From: a virus
DNA length: 64,000 nucleotides
Reading direction: 5' to 3' (one strand)
IMG/VR virus record: IMGVR_UViG_3300017917_002938
Span: 1-64,000 of that record
Below are positions 53,727 to 59,678 of this stretch, piece by piece (position 1 is the stretch's first letter; every line of letters starts with the position of its first letter). Below the pieces are notes generated by a model. It had not been told where the DNA came from, did not search any database, and worked only from the letters and a program-made list of their open reading frames with translations. The translations under genes and the position numbers were made by a program.

Positions 53727-54311
53727 TTACTCATTATCACTGAACTTGTTAAGAACAATTTGTTTCATCTTCTGCCTATCATACTGAAAGAATGGTCGGT
53801 ACTTCTTACATTTAAGATGTACTTGTGGCCAGATGATAGGCTCTTCTATTCTACGCGACCATACTTTAAAAAATCCAGCCAAGTCATCTAGTATGATAAG
53901 TGTTTCAATCCTTATTTCATTACGAAGATACTTTCGTAGAGCAGGCGGATGTTGACCGTCAGTTACAATAAAATTACTATTAAAATCCGAATCTAGATTG
54001 TTAAGGTCTTCTGTAAAGATATAGGAGAGGGACTCCCTTACCTTCATCATCTCACGATAACGTTTATCTGCTTCTTGATTATTAACTAAATTTCCTACCC
54101 AGTCATCTCCACTGTATACGAAATTAGCAACTAGGTAGTCCAATACAGATTTTTGTTTTGAAAGTTTATGGAAAAAGTATTTGTCGGTTCTTTTTTCAAA
54201 TGTACTTTTACTTGCACGTACTGCTCCATTATACTTGAAGTAGTCATAATATTTTGTATAAAAGTGGCTCTTGAGAGCACAGTACATTTTATACGCGTCA
54301 AATGCGTCCAT
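53727..54311 (-). CDS. 59: Replicative helicase loader gp59
   Basis: The sequence aligns with T4 gp59: AYKMYCALKSHFYTKYYDYFKYNGAVRASKSTFEKRTDKYFFHKLSKQ matches VYKLYLMIKQHMNGKYDVIKYNW...RRDKYFFQKLSEK. DDWVGNL matches DAWIGDI, and ETLIILDDLAGFF matches ETFILLDSFLNII. Gp59 loads the gp41 helicase on gp32-covered forks. I choose the ATG at 54311 (194 residues); a TTG at 54320 would add three residues (MVK) but lies inside the previous gene. It sits between gp32 and gp33 as in T4, with a hydroxylase and a methyltransferase gene inserted. Confidence 0.9.
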   Translation of the reverse strand: MDAFDAYKMYCALKSHFYTKYYDYFKYNGAVRASKSTFEKRTDKYFFHKLSKQKSVLDYLVANFVYSGDDWVGNLVNNQEADKRYREMMKVRESLSYIFTEDLNNLDSDFNSNFIVTDGQHPPALRKYLRNEIRIETLIILDDLAGFFKVWSRRIEEPIIWPQVHLKCKKYRPFFQYDRQKMKQIVLNKFSDNE

Positions 54312-54313
54312 TT

Positions 54314-54925
54314 TTACCAAAGCTTATATGTCACCTGAAATGAGGAATTTCTTCCGTACGTTTTGATACTCTTGTTAGTATAATCAATGAAGCCATGTTT
54401 AGCAAACAACTTGTCCCACCATGGTTTCTCTTCTAATGTATGATGATAGCCTTCGTCTTGAAAGGTAGCAATGGATGCAAGAAATAATCCTCCAGGTTTA
54501 AGATTAGATTTAATACCTTCTATAACCTTATCAAGATCTTCTGCTTTGATATGTTCCATAACATCATAAGCTGATATTACATCAAATTGAAATTTAGATC
54601 CACTCTCGTCTTCAAAATACCAAGGTTTTGTAACATCAGCAGTAAAAAGATTATCAGGAATAGTAGCCCACTCTGCACGTTTGTTCTTTAGAGGATGGTC
54701 ACTGCCCTCTACCCCTACTGCAATTTGACCTTGTTCAAGAAACTGAGCTACAAAACCTCCTCCGGAGCATCCGATATCACAATAGGACACTTTACCATTG
54801 AACAATTCAATAACTTCCTTGACGTATGTTTCATTTTTTGTATTGTCGTTAGCAGCACCTTTTGGTTCTATATGGTCCTGACTTTCATATGCAACGGGAT
54901 GATTAGTAACAATGTTTAACCTCAA
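54314..54925 (-). CDS. Class I SAM-dependent methyltransferase (203 aa), TTG start
   Basis: Motif I is YCDIGCSGGGF (residues 48-58), followed by GVEGSDHPL (motif II acidic loop) and FDVISAYDVMEHIKAEDLDKVIEGIKSNLKPGGLFLASI (motifs IV-VI), the Methyltransf_23 type pattern. The substrate is unknown; small-molecule, sugar or protein methylation are possible, and no DNA methylase NPPY/DPPY motif is present. No ATG precedes the conserved part; the TTG at 54925 has TAGGAGAT six bases upstream, so a TTG start is supported. It is located between gp33 and gp59. Confidence 0.82.
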   Translation of the reverse strand: MRLNIVTNHPVAYESQDHIEPKGAANDNTKNETYVKEVIELFNGKVSYCDIGCSGGGFVAQFLEQGQIAVGVEGSDHPLKNKRAEWATIPDNLFTADVTKPWYFEDESGSKFQFDVISAYDVMEHIKAEDLDKVIEGIKSNLKPGGLFLASIATFQDEGYHHTLEEKPWWDKLFAKHGFIDYTNKSIKTYGRNSSFQVTYKLW

Positions 54926-54934
54926 TTTTATCTC

Positions 54935-55171
54935 CTAGATTGGTAGCTTACGTGACTTTGGAAGGTAGTTATTTTCCTCAGCCTCGTTTTGTATTTTCGC
55001 TTTCATTTTTGCGCTTCCTTTGATCAAGGAAGCTGCGGTTTCAATTTCAATATCGTTTTGTTGACAGTACATTATTACTGCGTCGATGTACTCCATTTTC
55101 TTCTCAGCAACCAGCTTCTCTATCTCTTGCATAAACGTGGTTGGGGATCTTTCAAAATTAACTACGTCCAT
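54935..55171 (-). CDS. 33: Late promoter transcription coactivator gp33
   Basis: The 78-residue protein has FMQEIEKLVAEKKMEYIDAVIMYCQQNDIEIETAASLIKGSAKMKAKIQNEAEENNYLP. It corresponds to T4 gp33 IEKMVEEFGMSYLEATTAFLEENSIPETQFAKFIPSGIIEKIQSEAIDENLL. In T4, gp33 bridges RNA polymerase beta-flap and the gp45 clamp to activate TATAAATA late promoters, which also occur in this window. The ATG shares one base with the previous stop. Order gp33-gp59-gp32 is as in T4. Confidence 0.88.
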   Translation of the reverse strand: MDVVNFERSPTTFMQEIEKLVAEKKMEYIDAVIMYCQQNDIEIETAASLIKGSAKMKAKIQNEAEENNYLPKSRKLPI

Positions 55172-55509
55172 TATTTAAACACAATCATAGCAAGAAGTAT
55201 AGCATGAGTGATGAACCCTCCGCCAATCGTAACGATGTTAAGGATGTCTTTGTTGATCAGAGCTTTGATGAAGAACAAGAACAACCCTCCCCATAAGAAG
55301 AAAACAACATCCAATGACGGCATGTTATCGCTATACCCTACTAACAATGCCAGGACGGAAGGAATGGTAGCGCAGTGTAGCATGACATACCCTAACCATT
55401 CTACAAACTTAGCTGATAAATGGCTTAGACTATAATTTATAACACGGGACGCCCATTCTACAAAGCTTTCCATCTTAGCAGCGAGCGGTGTAATGTTTTC
55501 AAGTGCCAT
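55171..55509 (-). CDS. Small membrane protein (112 aa), unknown
   Basis: Three hydrophobic segments are visible: WLGYVMLHCATIPSVLALLVG (about 38-58), VVFFLWGGLFLFFIKALI (about 68-85) and IVTIGGGFITHAILLAMIVF (about 92-111). The N-terminal 30 residues are amphipathic (FVEWASRVINYSLSHLSAKF). It overlaps the cell-wall hydrolase gene upstream by 11 bp and gp33 by one base. A holin is a possibility from size and topology and from the neighbouring wall hydrolase, but no holin family is recognisable. Confidence 0.6.
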   Translation of the reverse strand: MALENITPLAAKMESFVEWASRVINYSLSHLSAKFVEWLGYVMLHCATIPSVLALLVGYSDNMPSLDVVFFLWGGLFLFFIKALINKDILNIVTIGGGFITHAILLAMIVFK

Positions 55510-56083
55510 CGTTTCTACCCTTATAAAAAATATGTGTTCCTATCTTACCAATCTTTTCTAGATTCCATTTCGGATTTACATAATCAGCATGATAGTACAA
55601 CGCTTCTTTTAAACCGTCAATGCGGAAGTTTTCCAATAAAACTTTTTTAGCTACTTCCTGACTCTCGTTATACAGGACAGGGTGGACAATTTTCTTTTTA
55701 TGACTCTGCTCACAGAACCAAGAAAATTGACATACTACCTTGTCATATATTACATTTTTTTGATATACTACAGCACAAACATTGCTAGGGAACTTGCCTG
55801 AGTTAACTCTATTCAAAGTAACTTGAGCTACCGCAACCTTGCCTTCGAATGGCTCTGTTGCTGCCTCCCAATAAATGTTCTTGGTTAGACAGTCTAGTTG
55901 CTTTGTTGTCTCGCTAGCAGTAACACCAATAGGCATTCTAGCTGTATTGTAGTAAGATTGAACCTTAGTATCGTACGCATACTTAATTACCTTCAATGCA
56001 AAAAAGGCTCCTAGTATGATCGCTATCGATAGTAAAATGTTAGAGATTGTTCTATGTTTGAACAATACTATACCCTTAAACAT
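55499..56083 (-). CDS. Membrane-anchored cell wall hydrolase, SleB/CwlJ type (194 aa)
   Basis: Residues 12-33 are a transmembrane/signal-anchor helix (ISNILLSIAIILGAFFALKVI). Residues 60-185 are the Hydrolase_2 (SleB/CwlJ) domain: CLTKNIYWEAATEPFEGKVAVAQVTLNRVNSGKFPSNVCAVVYQK (E73 catalytic), VCQFSWFCEQ, and ALYYHADYVNPKW. These enzymes cleave peptidoglycan glycan or muropeptide bonds. With the anchor it would work from the inner membrane into the periplasm. A promoter and AGGAGG precede the gene; it heads the operon that also carries the small membrane protein, gp33 and gp59. Confidence 0.88.
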   Translation of the reverse strand: MFKGIVLFKHRTISNILLSIAIILGAFFALKVIKYAYDTKVQSYYNTARMPIGVTASETTKQLDCLTKNIYWEAATEPFEGKVAVAQVTLNRVNSGKFPSNVCAVVYQKNVIYDKVVCQFSWFCEQSHKKKIVHPVLYNESQEVAKKVLLENFRIDGLKEALYYHADYVNPKWNLEKIGKIGTHIFYKGRNDGT

Positions 56084-56104
56084 AAGTCCTCCTTATATGG
56101 GTAA

Positions 56105-56133
56105 ATTATAACTACTTTGTGTTATTAAATCTA
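56105..56133 (-). promoter_or_regulatory. Sigma70-type promoter TAGATT-N17-TATAAT
   Basis: On the minus strand TAGATT (56128-56133), 17 bases, then TATAAT (56105-56110), ending 21 bases before the ATG of the cell-wall hydrolase. It has the same geometry as the gp32 promoter. The -35 contains the stop of the 32-residue gene. Confidence 0.55.
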
Positions 56134-56229
56134 GCGGTACGTTGGTAGATTTGACAAGTAGTTAATCATCATAGGAGCGGCGAAGTGTGCCATTAGCATC
56201 CAGATGACGATAAAAGCGAAGGGATCCAT
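56131..56229 (-). CDS. Tiny membrane protein (32 aa)
   Basis: The ATG at 56229 is preceded by AGGAGG at ideal spacing. The frame encodes 32 mostly hydrophobic residues (starting MDPFAFIVIWMLMAHFAAPM, ending LSNLPTYR) that fit one transmembrane helix. No family is known to me. The strong ribosome binding site and the clean spacing between the outer membrane protein gene and the hydrolase promoter support a real gene. It may act in lysis or in altering the host membrane; this is not shown. Confidence 0.6.
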   Translation of the reverse strand: MDPFAFIVIWMLMAHFAAPMMINYLSNLPTYR

Positions 56230-56303
56230 AGTCCTCCTGTTAATGTCGTGCGACATGGTAGAAGTATATATGGATCCCGAGAAGAGGAGTTAACCTCTAT
56301 TGA

Positions 56304-56756
56304 TTAAAATGCAAATTTGACACCAGCATTTACTGAGCTACCATCAAAGCTGTCGATGCGAGATTGTCCTAGTTGATAGCGATAATCTGCTGTTAAAGCT
56401 ACTGATTTAGTAATTGAATAGCTTGCGCCAGCACCTACTAGCCAAGCATACCCATCAGAGCCTGTGCGGTTATTAATAAAACCTGCACCTCCCTTTGCGG
56501 TAAGTACGATAGGTCCTACTTTGGTAATATCTACAGTACCTAGAACGGAATATCGTTCTTGTTCGATACCACTGTTGCGAAATTGATCGTAAGCGAGCTC
56601 GAACCCAGTATCACCACTTTTCTTTCCGAGGGTAATACCAACAGATGATCTATCGGTTCCTGCGAAACGTTCTCCTCCGTTAATTCCTAGCTCGAATGCT
56701 GAAGCGGCCGTAGCGCTCAAAAACAAAATAGAAAAAATAGCCGTTTTAAACTTCAT
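56304..56756 (-). CDS. Exported outer-membrane beta-barrel protein (150 aa)
   Basis: I place the start at the ATG at 56756, which has AAAGG upstream and begins a clear signal peptide (MKFKTAIFSILFLSATAASA, cleavage before FELGING). A longer frame from 56825 lacks a good start and would run into the tmRNA. The mature part has alternating strands with aromatic ends (FELAYDQF, RYSVLGTVDI, YAWLVGAGASYSI, SVALTADYRYQLG) and ends in F (AGVKFAF), the typical C-terminal residue of Gram-negative outer-membrane barrels. It is an OmpA/Opacity-like eight-stranded barrel. It may change the host surface during infection, for example by blocking receptors. Confidence 0.8.
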   Translation of the reverse strand: MKFKTAIFSILFLSATAASAFELGINGGERFAGTDRSSVGITLGKKSGDTGFELAYDQFRNSGIEQERYSVLGTVDITKVGPIVLTAKGGAGFINNRTGSDGYAWLVGAGASYSITKSVALTADYRYQLGQSRIDSFDGSSVNAGVKFAF

Positions 56757-56814
56757 GAATAGCCTTTCAATGTTATGATAAAAAGAGAAGTTTTTATTCT
56801 GTTGCCAAGTCAAA

Positions 56815-56962
56815 AACCTCTCCACAAAAAACTCCGGTCAGCGGTTAGGCTGCCAGTGCAAATCTTTCATCGTTTGCGTTTACTTTTTTTGCTTGATTTA
56901 CGGTCATCGCCTACCGTGTTGCCGTCTCTACTATCTACCCCTGTCGAAACCATGACTGGCCC
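56815..56962 (-). ncRNA. ssrA: tmRNA coding piece (5' half of permuted ssrA), tag ANDERFALAA
   Basis: The 5' end at 56962 starts GGGCCAG, which pairs with CTGGTCC of the acceptor piece (7 bp, one G-U). The D-loop-like TCATGGTTTCGA follows, then CAGGGG, which pairs with CTTCTG before the T arm (helix P2, as CGGGAUU/AAUUUCG in E. coli). A hairpin ACGGT/ACCGT lies at the PK1 position. The tag frame 56845..56877 reads GCA AAC GAT GAA AGA TTT GCA CTG GCA GCC TAA, ANDERFALAA, ending in the ALAA degron, with the stop in the loop of a small CAGC/GCTG hairpin. The 3' end near 56815 is a guess. Function: rescue of stalled ribosomes and tagging for proteolysis. Confidence 0.9.
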
Positions 56963-57030
56963 ATTAGAAAGAACTCTTTAGTATAGTCTGTAGCACTTGT
57001 CTGTCTCTATACAGGATGAAGAATTCTTTC
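56963..57030 (-). other. Processed intervening segment of permuted tmRNA with closing stem
   Basis: The 68 bases between the CCA end of the acceptor piece and the first G of the coding piece begin GAAAGAATTCTT and end AAGAGTTCTTTCTAAT. The two arms pair over 12 bp with one G-U, extending the acceptor stem. This is the expected layout of a circularly permuted tmRNA precursor, where a loop is removed by processing to leave two RNA pieces. Confidence 0.8.
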
Positions 57031-57097
57031 TGGTGGACCAGGCGGGAGTCGAACCCGCGTCCAGAAGTCCTTCGCTTTGAAGGGATCACAACAATTC
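57031..57097 (-). ncRNA. ssrA: tmRNA acceptor piece (3' half of permuted ssrA)
   Basis: The minus strand carries GGACGCGGGTTCGACTCCCGCC (T arm, stem GCGGG/CCCGC), then CTGGTCC and ACCA, so CCA is encoded. This is the nearly universal tmRNA 3' end and not a full tRNA: no D or anticodon arm is present and the acceptor partner lies downstream in the coding piece. A hairpin CCTTC-AAAGC-GAAGG and the P2 strand CTTCTG precede the T arm. The 5' end near 57097 is uncertain; it abuts the stop (57099) of the preceding small gene. Confidence 0.9.
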
Positions 57098-57098
57098 T

Positions 57099-57308
57099 TT
57101 ACTTAGGTGCGCCGGTTGGCTCGGCCTTCTTGTGTGTTTTGATCTTCTTACACTCTTGAACTTTTTTCCCGTCCTTGCCTACGACAGGCTTACCATCTTT
57201 ACCTACTTTATCATGACATACTTCTTTAACTACTGCTTCTGCATGCACTGGTGCAATAGAAGTAACTAAAAATAGTGATAATGCAATGGTTGACAATTGT
57301 TTTAACAT
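57099..57308 (-). CDS. Small exported basic protein (69 aa)
   Basis: Residues 1-23 are a signal peptide (MLKQLSTIALSLFLVTSIAPVHA). The mature part of about 46 residues is lysine-rich, has two cysteines (EVCHDK, QECKK) and a doubled unit VGKDGKPVVGKDGKKV. It may be disulfide-bonded in the periplasm. Family unknown; a periplasmic lysis or host-takeover factor is possible. AGGAGA precedes the ATG at 57308. It ends next to the tmRNA and might be co-transcribed with it. Confidence 0.7.
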   Translation of the reverse strand: MLKQLSTIALSLFLVTSIAPVHAEAVVKEVCHDKVGKDGKPVVGKDGKKVQECKKIKTHKKAEPTGAPK

Positions 57309-57345
57309 GTTATCTCCTGTTTAATACCGTTCTATACGGTAAGCT

Positions 57346-57353
57346 TATTTATC
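57346..57353 (-). promoter_or_regulatory. Late-promoter-like box GATAAATA
   Basis: The minus strand has GATAAATA (7 of 8 to TATAAATA) in the intergenic gap, 38 bases before the small exported protein. A hairpin TACCGT-ATAGA-ACGGTA lies between box and start. It would also transcribe the downstream tmRNA. One mismatch keeps confidence moderate to low. Confidence 0.4.
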
Positions 57354-57357
57354 AGCA

Positions 57358-57383
57358 AGAGAACCGAGTCTCCCCGGTTCTCT
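57358..57383 (-). terminator. Hairpin after DUF932 gene, possible terminator
   Basis: On the minus strand AGAGAACCG and CGGTTCTCT form a 9-bp stem with an 8-base loop (57358-57383), directly after the stop at 57392. The following bases (TGCTGATAAATAAGC) are not a proper U tract, so it may be an attenuator or RNA-end protector instead of an efficient intrinsic terminator. Confidence 0.5.
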
Positions 57384-57391
57384 CTAAGCTA

Positions 57392-58327
57392 TCAGGCTGC
57401 TTCAGCGTATTCTACTGCCTTCTCAAGTGCCTTTACCTTCAATGTCTTGTTAGGACCGTACCAGGCAGATGTCAGACGAGTGTCTGCTGAACGTCCTACC
57501 AGATGGTCAGTCAGAAACGTTACTGCATTGAACGGCTGCCACCAAGTTCCTTCGGCGTACTTAGCCCCAGGCTGTCTTTCAATCAAGTCCAATGCCTTGA
57601 TAGCATTACGAGAAAGTTCTTTGTTCTCTTTACCTGACAATGATGGGAATACTTCCATGAAATACTCTTTCACTTTGTCTTGCTTAAAGCGCTTCGATCC
57701 AAGGAATTGAGCCATCTCTTTGTACTTGGCTAGCTTATGTGTAGCGATGCCAAGCTGTTCCTTTACTTTAGTAGCATCAAAGGCAGTACGGTGAGATACC
57801 TTAACCATATTGTCATTCTTTGACGCAAGACTCAAAGTAAGCGTATTGTTGCAAACAACTCGAACTGGAGTAAAGCGAACATCGATAGATTGACCAAACT
57901 TATGAGGATTAGTAAAAAGTAGATATGAGTCCACTTGATCACCCTTGAACAGTTCAAATGAGTCTTTGACCTTAGCAAGAGCCCACACAATCTGACCACC
58001 CTTAAGCGAACCAGCTGTATGCATTTCAAGATCACCTGTACGGCAATATTCATCGAAGAATTCGAATGCTTCAGCGTTTTGAACTGGGTTCCAGTCACTG
58101 GAGACAACGTCAAGGATTTTGTCATCAGAGTCTCGAACTAGTGCAGACCAACCTACGTTAACACTTCGTCCTGCCACCTCTGCGAACGCTGGTGCTTTGG
58201 TAACTTGCCAGTCCAGCTTGGCTTTTCGTAACATCTGTTCTGGAGATAGATCTGCGGGTACTTTTTCACCCAGACCGTGCCAAGGTACTTCTCCTGCGTA
58301 AGCCATCGTTTCGATTAAATGAGCCAT
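57392..58327 (-). CDS. DUF932 phage/plasmid-like protein (311 aa)
   Basis: The protein follows the DUF932 (TIGR03299) family: MAYAGEVPWHGLGEKVPADLSPEQMLRKAKLDWQV at the N terminus, then VVSSDWNPVQNAEAFEFFDEYC, GGQIVWALAKV, SYLLFTNPHKFGQSIDVRFTPVRVVCNNTLTLSL, and ending with WWQPFNAVTFLTDHLVGRSADTRLTSAWYG. Members are common on phages and plasmids; their function is not established. A perfect late promoter box stands 25 bases before the ATG and AAAGGAAG precedes it. The gene is flanked by a tiny membrane protein gene and a hairpin. Confidence 0.88.
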   Translation of the reverse strand: MAHLIETMAYAGEVPWHGLGEKVPADLSPEQMLRKAKLDWQVTKAPAFAEVAGRSVNVGWSALVRDSDDKILDVVSSDWNPVQNAEAFEFFDEYCRTGDLEMHTAGSLKGGQIVWALAKVKDSFELFKGDQVDSYLLFTNPHKFGQSIDVRFTPVRVVCNNTLTLSLASKNDNMVKVSHRTAFDATKVKEQLGIATHKLAKYKEMAQFLGSKRFKQDKVKEYFMEVFPSLSGKENKELSRNAIKALDLIERQPGAKYAEGTWWQPFNAVTFLTDHLVGRSADTRLTSAWYGPNKTLKVKALEKAVEYAEAA

Positions 58328-58351
58328 TTTAACTTCCTTTCACGTTGAACA

Positions 58352-58359
58352 TATTTATA
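58352..58359 (-). promoter_or_regulatory. T4-type late promoter TATAAATA
   Basis: Exact TATAAATA on the minus strand in the gap before the DUF932 gene, 25 bases before its ATG. Location and exact match support a real late promoter for this gene. Confidence 0.65.
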
Positions 58360-58383
58360 TTGTATTCGCGGGACGAAAATAAA

Positions 58384-58476
58384 TCAAGCGTTTTGTATGA
58401 ATGTCAAAAGCTGACTTAGTAGGTGTGGTTTATACACAAACGTAGCTATGACGAAGCCTGCGATAAAGTTAATCAT
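58384..58476 (-). CDS. Tiny hydrophobic protein (30 aa)
   Basis: The ATG at 58476 has AGGAGG seven bases upstream. The frame encodes 30 residues with a hydrophobic N-terminal half (MINFIAGFVIATFVY) and an amphipathic C-terminal half. It overlaps the end of the preceding gene by 8 bp, which suggests translational coupling. Family unknown; one membrane helix is likely. The very strong ribosome binding site is the main support. Confidence 0.55.
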   Translation of the reverse strand: MINFIAGFVIATFVYKPHLLSQLLTFIQNA

Positions 58477-58900
58477 TATAAGCCTCCTCTTCCTCTTCGT
58501 AGTCATATTCTGGATCAGTCTCGATCAAGAGATGACCAATACGAATGATACCGTCCCAGTCACGATTTAACTCTGCTCTTCCTCCAGACGTAGAGAATGG
58601 ATGTTCAAACTCAACTATAGTGCCACCGTCAAGGAAGTTACTTGGGCATGTCTGATCAATATCTTCAAGACGAATACAACCTATCAAGCCTGCATCTACG
58701 CTGTAGCGGTTACCTTTCTGGTCTCGGTATTCACCATCACCCCATTTAGTACCGAAGGTAGCAAAACGGCGACCGTCTTTCAAATTGAACTCACCATCTA
58801 GACATTGGTGTCCTTTAATCGTAAGGTCGCAGAACTCATCCCATTCATTATGCATGACGTAACACAGATCTCCGACATAGTACTTACCTGCAGGCATCAT
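58469..58900 (-). CDS. Conserved hypothetical protein (143 aa)
   Basis: I choose the ATG at 58900 (MMPAGKYYVGDLCYVM) because AAGGAG is at proper spacing; the frame is open further upstream but only with a TTG. The pattern MPAGKYYVGDLCYVMHNEWDEFC...GDGEYRDQKGNRYSVDAGLIGCI is one I have seen in marine phage and bacterial hypothetical proteins, without known function. The C terminus is acidic (ETDPEYDYEEEEEAYND). A strong sigma70-type promoter precedes the gene, so it is probably expressed early. Confidence 0.75.
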   Translation of the reverse strand: MMPAGKYYVGDLCYVMHNEWDEFCDLTIKGHQCLDGEFNLKDGRRFATFGTKWGDGEYRDQKGNRYSVDAGLIGCIRLEDIDQTCPSNFLDGGTIVEFEHPFSTSGGRAELNRDWDGIIRIGHLLIETDPEYDYEEEEEAYND

Positions 58901-58932
58901 ATCAAATCTCCTTTTCAACAATTGATATATTA

Positions 58933-58961
58933 ATTATAGCGCGCTCGCGTAATTAAATCAA
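58933..58961 (-). promoter_or_regulatory. Sigma70-type promoter TTGATT-N17-TATAAT
   Basis: The minus strand has TTGATT (58956-58961), a 17-base GC-rich spacer containing GCGAGCGCGC, and a perfect TATAAT (58933-58938), 33 bases before the ATG. The -35 and -10 are identical to the gp32 promoter, suggesting a common early-promoter class. Confidence 0.7.
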
Positions 58962-58986
58962 CTGTTTTAGAAGTAACTATTTTTAG

Positions 58987-59598
58987 TTAAACCACGAATT
59001 CTGTGGTGTCGTTCTCACATGCCCATAGAGTGGCTATAATTTTAGTGCCTTTTATGACTTTTTCACCTGCATGAATAGTCATGTCATTTACTACTTGAAA
59101 AGGATAGTTATATTTGAAGACAAGCATGTCGCCTTTGGAAGGGAGAACTGCAAATTTTAGTTTACTGAATGACGTGGCCCCGCCTTCGTCGGGGGTGCGT
59201 AAGTAAACAATTGCAGTAGCTATACGCTGACCTTCTTTCTTGATGTTGGGGTTTTTTTCAATCACAGATTGATCGTAGAAGTCATAATGATTTTTGTACT
59301 CTTGACCTTCTTCGTATTTTGTGAGAGTAACCCTTTGCATGGTTTTTGTAGGTCTTCCTATAATCTTGGAAAACTTTCTATGCATGTAGTGAGAAATAAA
59401 ATCATTACGGTACATAAAAAAAGAGGAACTAGTTCTCCATGAAGGATCTAATTCACTTTCAGATGTATAGACATTAACTACTTTAGATTGTTTGAAGTAT
59501 TTGTCATACTTCCAGCAAACGAAGTCACAAAAAAAGCCGGAGAACGCTCCCTCGTAGAGCGTTACTTCCGGCATATCGTTCAGTATTTCTTTTTTCAT
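58987..59598 (-). CDS. Prolyl 4-hydroxylase-like 2OG-Fe(II) oxygenase (203 aa)
   Basis: I choose the ATG at 59598 (MKKEILNDMP); the frame extends upstream only through the tRNA-Met gene. The P4H fold is complete: TKYEEGQEYKNHYDFYD gives H104 and D106, then RIATAIVYLRTPDEGGATSFSKL, LPSKGDMLVF, and TIHAGEKVIKGTKIIATLW gives distal H176 and the 2-oxoglutarate-binding K186. Such enzymes hydroxylate proline in X-Pro-Gly of collagens or in other protein targets. Many T4-like marine phages carry a P4H of unknown target; here Leu-Pro-Gly and Ile-Pro-Gly in a collagen-like fibre are candidate substrates (inference). There is no signal peptide. Confidence 0.88.
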   Translation of the reverse strand: MKKEILNDMPEVTLYEGAFSGFFCDFVCWKYDKYFKQSKVVNVYTSESELDPSWRTSSSFFMYRNDFISHYMHRKFSKIIGRPTKTMQRVTLTKYEEGQEYKNHYDFYDQSVIEKNPNIKKEGQRIATAIVYLRTPDEGGATSFSKLKFAVLPSKGDMLVFKYNYPFQVVNDMTIHAGEKVIKGTKIIATLWACENDTTEFVV

Positions 59599-59603
59599 GT
59601 TAG

Positions 59604-59678
59604 TGGTGGGCTGACTAGGAATTGAACCTAGACTCAATCGATTATGAGTCGACTGCTTTACCATTAAGCTATCAGCCC
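59604..59678 (-). tRNA. tRNA-Met (CAT)
   Basis: Cloverleaf read by eye: acceptor GGGCTGA/TCAGCCC, anticodon loop CTCATAA with anticodon CAT, T arm CTAGG-TTCAATT-CCTAG, CCA encoded. CAT could also be a lysidine-modified isoleucine tRNA, which the gene sequence alone does not settle. It overlaps the stop region of the amidotransferase-like gene by 7 bp. Confidence 0.88.

Noticed and set aside
56757-56825. Longer start for the outer-membrane protein
   Set aside because: The extension begins with GTG without a binding site, lies in or next to the tmRNA and would spoil the clear signal peptide that begins at 56756.
57031-57097. Phage attachment site (ssrA 3' end) or plain tRNA
   Set aside because: Many phages integrate in ssrA, but there is no integrase, and the matching 5' half with tag lies just downstream in permuted order, so it is a gene and not an att remnant.
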